A DNA stretch of 5,465 bases from Candidatus Hydrogenedentota bacterium (GTDB lineage: Bacteria; Hydrogenedentota; Hydrogenedentia; Hydrogenedentales; SLHB01): contig JAPLKX010000483.1 in assembly GCA_026387845.1 (NCBI GenBank), forward strand, positions 1 through 5,465, given 5' to 3'. The notes under the pieces were generated by a model. It was not told where the DNA came from and did not search any database. It worked only from the letters and a program-made list of their open reading frames with translations. The position numbers and the translations under genes are program-made. This document shows, piece by piece, positions 1-5,465 of this stretch. The first letter of the stretch is position 1. Each line of letters begins with the position of its first letter.

Positions 1-110
1 GGCGTTTGTGGGTGGATGAGGGCGGGGACGAATGGTGGCCGGTGGACAGTGGCCGGGGGCTGGTGGATGGTGGAGGGATAAAAGGACACGTGGGGACTGG
101 AGGAAGAATG

Positions 111-137
111 GGACGAATCGGACAGATCGGACGGATG
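111..137. repeat. 9-bp tandem repeat, three degenerate copies
   Basis: Three head-to-tail 9-bp units lie at 111-119, 120-128 and 129-137 and fit the consensus GGACRRATS. GGAC opens every copy and AT is fixed at positions 7-8. Related GGAT/GGAC words continue on both sides without keeping the period. Such short, decaying tandem repeats are typical intergenic filler in some large environmental bacterial genomes. No function is visible. Confidence 0.6.
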
Positions 138-262
138 AAGGGATGTGCAAGGGAGGCTGGAGACGGGGATTGAGGCCAGGACGCTAACGGGGGTGTGTGA
201 GTTGGACGGCGCGGGCGAGGACAACGCGGTTAACACCGGCGCCTACTGAGAGACGATTGCAT

Positions 263-268
263 GAGGTG
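263..268 (+). promoter_or_regulatory. Probable ribosome binding site for the TTG start at 274
   Basis: GAGGTG at 263-268 matches the core of the Shine-Dalgarno sequence and ends 5 nt before the TTG at 274. It is the main reason for taking TTG 274 as the start. The frame is closed by a TGA at 262-264, so translation cannot begin much further upstream. A weaker purine run (GAGGGG, 294-299) could instead serve a TTG at 304 or 310. Confidence 0.5.
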
Positions 269-273
269 GGGGG

Positions 274-2478
274 TTGGGAGTAGGATGGGGAGCGAGGGGA
301 TTTTTGGGTTTGGGTGTTTTAGCAAGGACATTGTTGGTTTTTTCGTTTTTGCCGGGGCTGTTTTGCGCATCGGCGGGGGAAGTCCGTCCGAACGTTCTGA
401 TCATCACGCTTGATACGACGCGGGTGGATCGTATCCGATGCTATGGGTATCCGCTTGCGAGGACGTCGGGGATTGATCGTCTTGCGGCGGAGGGGGTGAG
501 GTGCGCGGATGCGGCGACGGTTGCGCCGATCACGTTGCCGGCGCACGCGTCGATCCTGACGGGTCTGTTCCCGCCGGCGCACGGGGTTCGCGACAATGGC
601 GCGTACGCGCTGAGCGATTCCGCGGTGACGCTTGCGGAGCGTTTTAAGGCGGCGGGTTATGATACGGCGGCGTTTGTATCGGCATTGGTGTTGAGCAAGT
701 TGTACAACCTGACGCAGGGTTTTGACGTGTATGACGACGACCTGTGGCCGGAAGACGAGCCGGAGATGTTCATGATCCGGGACCGGCCCGGCCCGAAGAC
801 GGCGAAGTTGTTCACGGAATGGCTTGAGCAGTGGCATGGGCGCGGAGCGGGCCCGTTTTTTGCGTGGGTTCATATGTTCGATCCGCACCAGCCGTTCAAC
901 TCGAATCCGCCGGATGCGTATTTGTGCCCGACGGCGTATGACGCGGAGATAGCGCAGGCGGACGACGGTGTGGAGATCATATTGAAGTGGCTGGAGGGGA
1001 ATGGCGTCCTGGATCAGACGTTGATCGTGCTGACGGCGGATCACGGGGAGAGCCTGGGGGAGCATAAGGAGAAGACGCACGCGATATTTATTTATGATGC
1101 GACGATCCGCGTTCCGCTGGTATGGCGGTACCCGGGGGTTCTTCCGGCGGGGAAAGTGTATGAGGGGGCGGTTCGGGCGGTAGACATCGCGCCGACGGTG
1201 CTTGCGGCGGCGGGCATTGCGGGTGGAGATCAGACGCAGGGGGAGAATCTATTGGGCGCGTTGCGCGGGGACGTTGCGGCGCCGGAGTTGCCGCAGTATT
1301 GCGAGTCGCTGCTGTCGCAGGTGGGGTTTGGTATGGCGCCGCTTTACGGGGTTCGGCTGGGCGGTTTTAAGTACATCCGCGCGCCGCGGCCGGAACTGTA
1401 CGACCTGAAGAATGACCCGAAAGAACTGGCGAACCTGTACGAGCAGCGCAAGGATTTTGCGGTCGAACTTGACGGCCGTCTTGACGCGGTGATAAAACAG
1501 TCGGAGGCGTTGGCGCTGGACAGTTCGAGTAAGAAGCCGATGGATGGGGAGACGATGGAGATGCTGGAGGCGCTGGGTTATATGGCTTCGGAAGAGTCGA
1601 TATCGTCGATGGGCGGGATGGATCCGAAGGACGGGATCGAGATTTATGAGATGCTTGAAAATGCGCGTGGCGCGGCGCGGTTCGGGCGTTGGGATATTTG
1701 CGAAAGCCTGTGCCGGAAGCTTCTGGAGCGTGTGCCGGGCCATGCGTCTGCGTTGAACATGCTGGCGTCGGCGCTGATGCGCGGCGGGCGGTTGGATGAG
1801 GCGGAGGGTGCGTACGTGAAATCTCTGGAGTCTGAGCCGCGTCAGCATCGGGTGCATTTGATGATGGCGAACATATCGATCCGTCGGGGGAACCTTGATG
1901 AGGGGGAGGCCCGGATCAAGAAGGTGTTTGAATTGTCGCCGAAGTTTCCGGAAGCGATGATCCGGATGGGGTATATAGAACGGCTGAGGGGAAACCGGCA
2001 GGGTGCCGAGGAGTGGATTCAAAAGGCGGCGGCGGAGGACCCGAAGTCGCCTCGAGTTCAGGCGTCGTATGCGGAGTTGTTTTACCTTGACGGGAATTAT
2101 GGGGAGGCGCTTGAGCATTACCGAAAGTCGCTGGAGGTAAATCCGAAGAATTTTTCGGCGATTATGCTTGCGGGAGGTTGCGCGCAGAAAGAGAAGTTGT
2201 TTGAAGATGCGGAACGGTATTATCAGCAAGGACTTAAGCTGAGGGGAGACTCGTGGCTGCCGCCGTACAACCTGGGTTGCCTGCGTGCGGTGCAGGAGCG
2301 GAAAGACGAGGCGTTTGGGTTTTTGAAACAGGCGGTGGGCACGAATACGGGGCGCCGCCAGCTTCGTTCGTTGCTGGGGCGCGACAAGGACTTGGACGGA
2401 TTGCGGGGTGACGGGCGTTTTGCGGGTTTGGTAGCTGCGGTGAACCAGCAAGGTTCTTTCGAAGAAAGAGTGGACTAA
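274..2478 (+). CDS. Exported sulfatase-fold hydrolase with C-terminal TPR repeats (Thr nucleophile type)
   Basis: This encodes 734 residues from a TTG start; the nearby ATGs at 261 and 285 are in other frames. Residues 1-34 look like a signal peptide: Arg-containing N-region, hydrophobic TLLVFSFLPGLF, likely cleavage after ASA. Residues 38 to about 395 form a sulfatase/alkaline-phosphatase-superfamily catalytic domain: RPNVLIITLDTTR (39-50), the signature-loop equivalent ITLPAHASILTG (86-97), GFDVYDD (149-155), HMFDPHQP (200-207), TADHG (254-258), THAIFIYD (268-275), DIAPT (304-308) and LYDLKNDP (375-382). D47, T87, D256 and H257 are the likely metal-site residues, with D203 and H269 possible second-site ligands. 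Type I sulfatases have Cys or Ser, converted to formylglycine, where this protein has Thr87, and Arg where it has His91. A classical sulfatase activity is therefore doubtful. Thr at this place is the nucleophile in related phosphoesterases and phosphotransferases (NPP, LtaS, EptA), so phosphoester chemistry is a reasonable alternative; the substrate is unknown. About seven TPRs follow (457-690), then an LGRDKDLDGLRGDGRFAGLV motif (701-720) like the one closing many TPR proteins. The fold is sure; the activity is not. Confidence 0.9.
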   Translation: MGVGWGARGFLGLGVLARTLLVFSFLPGLFCASAGEVRPNVLIITLDTTRVDRIRCYGYPLARTSGIDRLAAEGVRCADAATVAPITLPAHASILTGLFPPAHGVRDNGAYALSDSAVTLAERFKAAGYDTAAFVSALVLSKLYNLTQGFDVYDDDLWPEDEPEMFMIRDRPGPKTAKLFTEWLEQWHGRGAGPFFAWVHMFDPHQPFNSNPPDAYLCPTAYDAEIAQADDGVEIILKWLEGNGVLDQTLIVLTADHGESLGEHKEKTHAIFIYDATIRVPLVWRYPGVLPAGKVYEGAVRAVDIAPTVLAAAGIAGGDQTQGENLLGALRGDVAAPELPQYCESLLSQVGFGMAPLYGVRLGGFKYIRAPRPELYDLKNDPKELANLYEQRKDFAVELDGRLDAVIKQSEALALDSSSKKPMDGETMEMLEALGYMASEESISSMGGMDPKDGIEIYEMLENARGAARFGRWDICESLCRKLLERVPGHASALNMLASALMRGGRLDEAEGAYVKSLESEPRQHRVHLMMANISIRRGNLDEGEARIKKVFELSPKFPEAMIRMGYIERLRGNRQGAEEWIQKAAAEDPKSPRVQASYAELFYLDGNYGEALEHYRKSLEVNPKNFSAIMLAGGCAQKEKLFEDAERYYQQGLKLRGDSWLPPYNLGCLRAVQERKDEAFGFLKQAVGTNTGRRQLRSLLGRDKDLDGLRGDGRFAGLVAAVNQQGSFEERVD
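1642..2343 (+). repeat. Seven in-register TPR motifs in the sulfatase-fold protein
   Basis: Residues 457-690 divide into consecutive 34-residue units starting near 457, 491, 525, 559, 593, 627 and 661, the last a little short. They show the usual TPR pattern: small or aromatic residues in helix A, a Gly at the turn (GRLDEAE, GNLDEGE, GNYGEAL) and Pro near the end (VPGH, EPRQ, SPKF, DPKS, NPKN). The spacing is exact, with no insertion. TPRs form a helical superhelix that binds peptides or partner proteins. Here the array would lie outside the cytoplasm, C-terminal to the catalytic domain, and could recruit a partner or substrate. Confidence 0.88.
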
Positions 2479-2499
2479 CCACCTGGTTTGGCATATAAT
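2471..2499 (+). promoter_or_regulatory. Sigma70-type promoter for the large secreted-protein gene
   Basis: An exact TATAAT lies at 2494-2499. TGGACT at 2471-2476, 17 bp upstream, matches four of six bases of TTGACA and overlaps the last codons of the preceding gene. A transcript starting near 2506 would have a leader of roughly 43 nt before the ATG at 2549. This suggests that the second gene can be transcribed independently. No terminator is visible between the genes, so read-through is also possible. Confidence 0.55.
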
Positions 2500-2535
2500 G
2501 GAGTGGATAACGCGGTAGTTTGGGGTAAACAACCT

Positions 2536-2541
2536 GGGGAG
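2536..2541 (+). promoter_or_regulatory. Ribosome binding site of the large secreted-protein gene
   Basis: GGGGAG lies 7 nt before the ATG at 2549, a moderate Shine-Dalgarno match. An in-frame TAG at 2516-2518 closes the frame upstream and excludes the earlier in-frame ATG at 2498. The signal peptide begins directly at ATG 2549. Confidence 0.6.
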
Positions 2542-2548
2542 ACGGATC

Positions 2549-5465
2549 ATGAAGCGCGCAGCCGTGGTGTTTGTTTTTTGTCTGCTGGTATCCAACTTGG
2601 CGTTTGCGACGGGCGACATCTATCTGGTGGACGCGGGCGGTTTGAAATACGACATCTCCACCGACGCGACGAACTTGAGTTACACGACGTGCACGTCGTA
2701 TTCGACGTGGACGTCATCGTCGTGGTACACGTGCACGTGGTGGTCGAGCAGCTGCTGGTGGACGTGGACGTCGTGGCTCACGTGGACGAGTTCGTGCTGG
2801 ACGGTGTTGACGGATTACGTGGCCTCGGGGGCGGCGAACGAAGCGAGCTATACGCATACGGTGAGCGCGAGCACGATCAGTGGGGGTCTGACGCCGCAAC
2901 CGGGTATAGGCGATGCGTTCGACAGTTACAACCATGCTTTGATCGAGCGGACGATCGAGGTGCCGTATGTGAATAATGGCCCGGCGTCGGTAGAAGCCAA
3001 TGGGCGTCAGATTGCGTTTCCGCCGCAGATGGTGGACACGCTGGAGTTTTCGCGCAAAGTTTTCGTTCCGGAAGACGATACGTTCTGCCGTTGGCTGAAT
3101 ATCGTGACGAACACGGGGAGCGATCCGGAGAAGGTGCTTCTGATCATCGAGGGGAATCTGGGAAGTGACGGCAACACACTGCTGGTGGATACGTCAAACG
3201 GGAACACGACAGCGGAGACGGACGACACGTGGCTGGTGACGATGCAGGATTTCGCCGGCGGCACGAGTTCGGACCCGCGTCTTGGGCACATACTCCAGGG
3301 TGGAAACGCGGAGGTAGGTGTCGATTCGGTGGATCTCGTGAACGGCAACGATAGCACGCGTTGGGAGTATGGATTTGTTCTGGAGCCGGGCGAGACGGGG
3401 ATAATCATGAATTTTGTAACCGGGCAGCCGACGGTGGCCGCGGCCCGAGAAAAAGCGATTGAACTTTCGCAGCCGATGGGGGTGGCGCTGGATTACATGA
3501 CGCCGGAAGAGAAATCGGCGGTTTTGAATTTTGAACTGACGGCTTACACGACGTTGACGGTGAACAGTTTAGCGGATGACGAGACGGCGGGGGACGGTCT
3601 GGTGACGTTGCGGGAAGCGATCAACGCGGCCAACACCGGGTTGGTGACGGACCTTGGCCAAGTGCCGGGACCGATTACGAAGCTGGACATGAGCGGTCTG
3701 GCCGGCGCGTTAGTGCTCGCCGACTCGCTGCCGACGGTGACGAGTAACGTGATCATTGAAGGGCCGGAATCTCCCAAATCTGATGTCGGCATTCTTCCTA
3801 GCGTGATGATCAGTGGTAGTGAGGCGCGCAGAATTATGAGCGCCGTGGACGCCAATCTGACGCTGAAGAACCTAACGCTGGCGGAGGGTAATGCGGGCGG
3901 CGGGGCCGGAGCGAGTTCGAACGGCGGCGGTGGCGGGGGCGGTGCGTTGGGCGCGGGCGGCGCGGTTTACGTGTCGGGCGGGGCGTTTAAAGCGGTGAAC
4001 GTGATCTTCGCCGCGAATGAGGCGCTCGGCGGCAATGGTGGAGCGGGCGACGACGCGATCAGCGCGAACGTTTTTGGCGGCGGCGGCGGCGGGATGGGCG
4101 GTAACGGGGATGGTCTTATTGGTGGTGGGGGAGGCATCCTTGGTGGTCTTGGCGGCGCCACCCCCGGCGAATATGGCGGATTGGGCGGCGGCGGCGCCGG
4201 CAATGAGTCGGGCGGTGTCGGCGGCGCGGGCGGCTTGGGCGGTGGTGGCGGCGGCGGCGGGCAGGAACCGGCCGGCGGTGTTGGCTTGGGCGGATTCGGC
4301 GCGGGCGGTGGCGGGGTGGGCGCCGCGGGCGCGGAAGCCGGCGCCAACGGCGGCAGCGGCGGCGATTTTGGCGGCATGGGCGGATCCAGTGTGGCCGGGA
4401 GTATTGCGGGTGGCGGCGGGGGCGGTGGCGCGGGTCTTGGCGGTGCGGTGTATGGGGACTCGTGCACGATGTCGTTTGAGAACTGCACGTTTGAGAACAA
4501 CTCGGCAGTCGACGGTACGGGCGGGACGGGCGCCGTACCGGTAAAGACCGGCACAGACGGTCAGGGGGTGGGCGGCGCCGTGTTCCTGAACGGGACCCGA
4601 GCGTGGGCCCCGGGAACCAGTTTTACGGGTAATACGGCTACGACAACCAATCCGGACACGTATGGGGAGTATGAAGAATACCCGGGTGTGCTGAGTATCA
4701 CGCTGGCGACGGGGGCGCCGATTACGGGCGCAGACGCGGCGTATCTTGTAGTGTTTTCGCATGCGGTGGGCGGCGTGGATGCAACGGATTTCCTGGTGCA
4801 AACGACAGGCACGGTAGCCGCGGGTACGCCGTTCGTGGAGGGTTCGGGCGACACGTACACGGTTACGGTGCCGTTGGGACCTTCGGAAGGTACGGTAGCG
4901 CTTGAGTTGGTTGACGACGGGACGATTTATTGGGGATCAGCGCCGTTGGGCGGCCCGGATTTGGGAGACGGGGACTTTGTGTCGGCCGAGGCGGCGGTGG
5001 ACAACGTGATGCCGAACGCGCCGATTCTGGAAGGGGACCCGACACCGCCTGAAGACAACATTTTGACGTGGTCGTGGGTGTCTGGCGGCGGTGGGAACGG
5101 GACGTACTGTTGGCGCATCAATAATGGAGAGTGGACGGAAACGACGGAGCTGACGGTGACCCAAGAGGCGGGTTACGGGTTGACGGTATTCGAAGTGAGG
5201 GAACGTGATGACGCGGGTAACTGGTCGGAGCCGGCGTTGTGGGAAGTGACGATCCGGCAGCGGCTGTACGTGAATATGGGGAGTTCGGCTGCGGAGCCGG
5301 ACGGTATGTCCTGGGAGACGGCGTACGCGTCTATCGGTGACGCGATTGACTATGCGGAAACGGATTACGTGGATATTTGGGTGGCGGCAGGCACGTACTT
5401 TGAGTCGGTAGAACTACCGGGCCATACCCGTTTGTATGGCGGTTTTGCGGGGACGGAGACCGAGT
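2549..5465 (+). CDS. Giant secreted beta-helix / Ig-like mosaic surface protein (3' end outside window)
   Basis: The frame is open for 972 codons and leaves the window uninterrupted, so the protein is partial. Modules in order: (1) signal peptide 1-20, MKRAAVVFVFCLLVSNLAFA; (2) Trp/Cys/Ser/Thr-rich patch 46-87 with ten Trp and four Cys; (3) about 120-335, an extracellular module I recall from secreted proteins of planctomycete-like bacteria but cannot name, with the core FSRKVFVPEDDTF...EGNLGSDGNT...DDTWLVTMQD and closing 'LNF'; (4) 335 to about 445, a CSLREA-like entry (TLTVNSLADD, then VTLREAINAAN at 352-362) leading into a beta-helix (NVIIEGP, LTLKNLTL); (5) Gly-rich insert 447-632 flanked by Pmp-like GGAVYV...FAANEA and GGAVYG...FENNSA units, then GGAVFL...FTGNTA; (6) an Ig-like module about 714-822 (LVVFSHAVGGVDATDF); (7) an Fn3-like module about 827-903 (TWSWVSGGGGNGTYCWRINN, DDAGNWSEP); (8) from about 906, LYVNMGSS...DGMSWETAY...IWVAAGTY...LYGGFAGTE, the opening of a second beta-helix type. 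Likely role: surface or secreted structural, adhesive or glycan-binding protein; no catalytic motif is seen. The anchor or sorting signal would lie beyond the window. Confidence 0.88.
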   Translation, partial: MKRAAVVFVFCLLVSNLAFATGDIYLVDAGGLKYDISTDATNLSYTTCTSYSTWTSSSWYTCTWWSSSCWWTWTSWLTWTSSCWTVLTDYVASGAANEASYTHTVSASTISGGLTPQPGIGDAFDSYNHALIERTIEVPYVNNGPASVEANGRQIAFPPQMVDTLEFSRKVFVPEDDTFCRWLNIVTNTGSDPEKVLLIIEGNLGSDGNTLLVDTSNGNTTAETDDTWLVTMQDFAGGTSSDPRLGHILQGGNAEVGVDSVDLVNGNDSTRWEYGFVLEPGETGIIMNFVTGQPTVAAAREKAIELSQPMGVALDYMTPEEKSAVLNFELTAYTTLTVNSLADDETAGDGLVTLREAINAANTGLVTDLGQVPGPITKLDMSGLAGALVLADSLPTVTSNVIIEGPESPKSDVGILPSVMISGSEARRIMSAVDANLTLKNLTLAEGNAGGGAGASSNGGGGGGGALGAGGAVYVSGGAFKAVNVIFAANEALGGNGGAGDDAISANVFGGGGGGMGGNGDGLIGGGGGILGGLGGATPGEYGGLGGGGAGNESGGVGGAGGLGGGGGGGGQEPAGGVGLGGFGAGGGGVGAAGAEAGANGGSGGDFGGMGGSSVAGSIAGGGGGGGAGLGGAVYGDSCTMSFENCTFENNSAVDGTGGTGAVPVKTGTDGQGVGGAVFLNGTRAWAPGTSFTGNTATTTNPDTYGEYEEYPGVLSITLATGAPITGADAAYLVVFSHAVGGVDATDFLVQTTGTVAAGTPFVEGSGDTYTVTVPLGPSEGTVALELVDDGTIYWGSAPLGGPDLGDGDFVSAEAAVDNVMPNAPILEGDPTPPEDNILTWSWVSGGGGNGTYCWRINNGEWTETTELTVTQEAGYGLTVFEVRERDDAGNWSEPALWEVTIRQRLYVNMGSSAAEPDGMSWETAYASIGDAIDYAETDYVDIWVAAGTYFESVELPGHTRLYGGFAGTETE
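2684..2699. repeat. 16-bp perfect palindrome
   Basis: ACGACGTGCACGTCGT is a perfect inverted repeat with no loop, inside the Trp/Cys patch (codons for TTCTS). It shares its central 10 bp, ACGTGCACGT, with the palindrome at 2728-2739. It could be a protein-binding site, but it could equally follow from ACG-TGC-ACG codons. Confidence 0.6.
2728..2739. repeat. 12-bp perfect palindrome, two abutting CACGTG
   Basis: CACGTGCACGTG is a perfect inverted repeat coding within YTCTW. Its centre lies exactly 42 bp from that of the palindrome at 2684-2699, and the two share the 10-bp core ACGTGCACGT. Confidence 0.6.
3887..4444 (+). repeat. Gly-rich low-complexity insert in the beta-helix domain
   Basis: Residues 447-632 are about half Gly, in runs of up to eight, with Ala, Asn and Leu interspersed and few charged residues. 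GAGGAVYV...NVIFAANEALGGNGGAG at its start and GLGGAVYG...NCTFENNSAVDGTGG at its end are copies of one module, so the insert lies between two like beta-helix rungs. The DNA is dense in GGC/GGT and prone to slippage and misassembly, but the reading frame stays intact throughout. Confidence 0.8.

Larger units (their letters stand above)
1..273. other. G-rich non-coding upstream region
   Basis: I see no supportable gene in this stretch. It is strongly G-rich on the + strand and built from short degenerate words such as GGTGG, GTGGCCGG and GGAC. GTGGCCGG occurs at 35-42 and again at 49-56. One forward frame is open from the left edge to a TGA at 171-173, but its translation is Gly/Arg/Asp-rich with no recognisable family. 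All three reverse frames are free of stops up to about position 183 simply because TCA, CTA and TTA are absent from such G-rich sequence. I find no tRNA, hairpin terminator or convincing promoter. It most likely holds the leader of the following gene plus low-complexity spacer. Confidence 0.6.
2684..2809 (+). repeat. Degenerate 21-bp / 7-residue repeat, Trp/Cys/Ser/Thr-rich
   Basis: Residues 46-87 are almost only Thr, Ser, Trp, Cys and Tyr. Split in sevens, the units at 46 (TTCTSYS), 60 (YTCTWWS), 67 (SSCWWTW) and 81 (SSCWTVL) put Cys at the third place. The units at 53 and 74 have Thr and Trp there. Cys residues are thus at 48, 62, 69 and 83, spaced 14, 7 and 14. At DNA level the stretch is made of ACG, TGG, TCG and TGC codons. 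I do not recognise a family. The codon style (NNG) matches the rest of the gene, which argues that this is the true frame. Confidence 0.5.

Noticed and set aside
3..173. Forward frame open from the left edge to TGA 171-173, possibly the end of an upstream gene
   Set aside because: The translation is low-complexity Gly/Arg/Asp with no family signal, and the underlying DNA is made of short repeats.
1..183. All three reverse frames are stop-free
   Set aside because: This follows from the lack of TCA, CTA and TTA in G-rich DNA. There is no ATG start and the products are Pro-rich junk.
202..234. TTGGAC at 202-207 as a -35 box with GTTAAC at 229-234 as -10
   Set aside because: The spacer is 21 bp and the -10 match is poor, so it is not a credible sigma70 promoter.
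319..1080. Long reverse-strand frame opposite the sulfatase-fold gene (also 1249-2619)
   Set aside because: The products are Arg/Pro/His-rich antisense shadows with no domain, while the forward frame has a full set of conserved motifs.
2477..2488. Small inverted repeat AACC-ACCT-GGTT after the stop codon as a terminator
   Set aside because: A 4-bp stem with no U-tract is too weak to support a terminator.
2488..2976. Forward frame with a Val/His/Asp-rich stretch (VDVIVVVHVHVVV) overlapping the start of the large gene
   Set aside because: It is the shifted reading of the ACG/TGG repeat region. The frame from 2549 has a signal peptide, an RBS and known modules, and stays open to the window end.
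3887..4444. A frameshift or assembly error within the Gly-rich block
   Set aside because: The frame was followed codon by codon and stays open, with recognisable beta-helix motifs in the same frame on both sides.
3967..4554. Reverse-strand proline-rich frame and the forward Ala/Arg-rich frame 4017-4544
   Set aside because: Both are out-of-frame readings of the Gly-rich GGC/GGT block: Gly codons read as Pro on the other strand and as Ala/Arg in the shifted forward frame.
1..5465. CRISPR array, tRNA or rRNA, insertion sequence, toxin-antitoxin or phage genes
   Set aside because: I saw no direct-repeat/spacer pattern, cloverleaf, transposase motif or small paired genes anywhere in the window.

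Overview
The window looks like bacterial chromosomal DNA, probably from an environmental, uncultured lineage. It is GC-rich, and the + strand carries far more G than C, with codons ending heavily in G (ACG, GCG, GTG). The two genes present are of types common in Planctomycetota, Lentisphaerota, Hydrogenedentota, Sumerlaeota and similar groups: a sulfatase-fold enzyme fused to TPR repeats, and a very large secreted beta-helix/Ig-like surface protein. That placement is inference from gene content only; there is no rRNA or other phylogenetic marker here.

Layout. Positions 1-273 hold no supportable gene. They are a G-rich, low-complexity stretch with short degenerate tandem repeats, including three copies of a 9-bp unit at 111-137. 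Positions 274-2478 (+) encode a complete 734-residue exported protein. It has a signal peptide, an alkaline-phosphatase/sulfatase-superfamily catalytic domain with Thr where sulfatases carry the formylglycine Cys/Ser, about seven 34-residue TPRs and a short C-terminal TPR-associated motif. A 70-bp gap follows, with a good sigma70-type promoter (exact TATAAT). From 2549 to the right edge (+) runs one uninterrupted reading frame of at least 972 codons, cut off by the window end. It encodes a mosaic secreted protein: signal peptide; a strange Trp/Cys/Ser/Thr patch; a conserved extracellular module; a CSLREA-like entry into a beta-helix; a huge Gly-rich insert flanked by Pmp-like GGA/FxxN repeats; an Ig-like module; an Fn3-like GNWS module; and the start of a second beta-helix module.

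How the genes relate. Both products are predicted to be exported and the genes share orientation, but the second has its own promoter, so there is no strong case for a functional operon. The first is best read as a periplasmic or extracytoplasmic hydrolase/transferase with a protein-interaction tail, the second as a cell-surface or secreted structural/adhesin-like protein. No clearly new multi-gene system is visible. The parts most worth a second look are the Trp/Cys heptad-like patch at residues 46-87 of the second protein, with its coincident DNA palindromes exactly 42 bp apart, and the Thr-nucleophile 'sulfatase' fused to TPRs.
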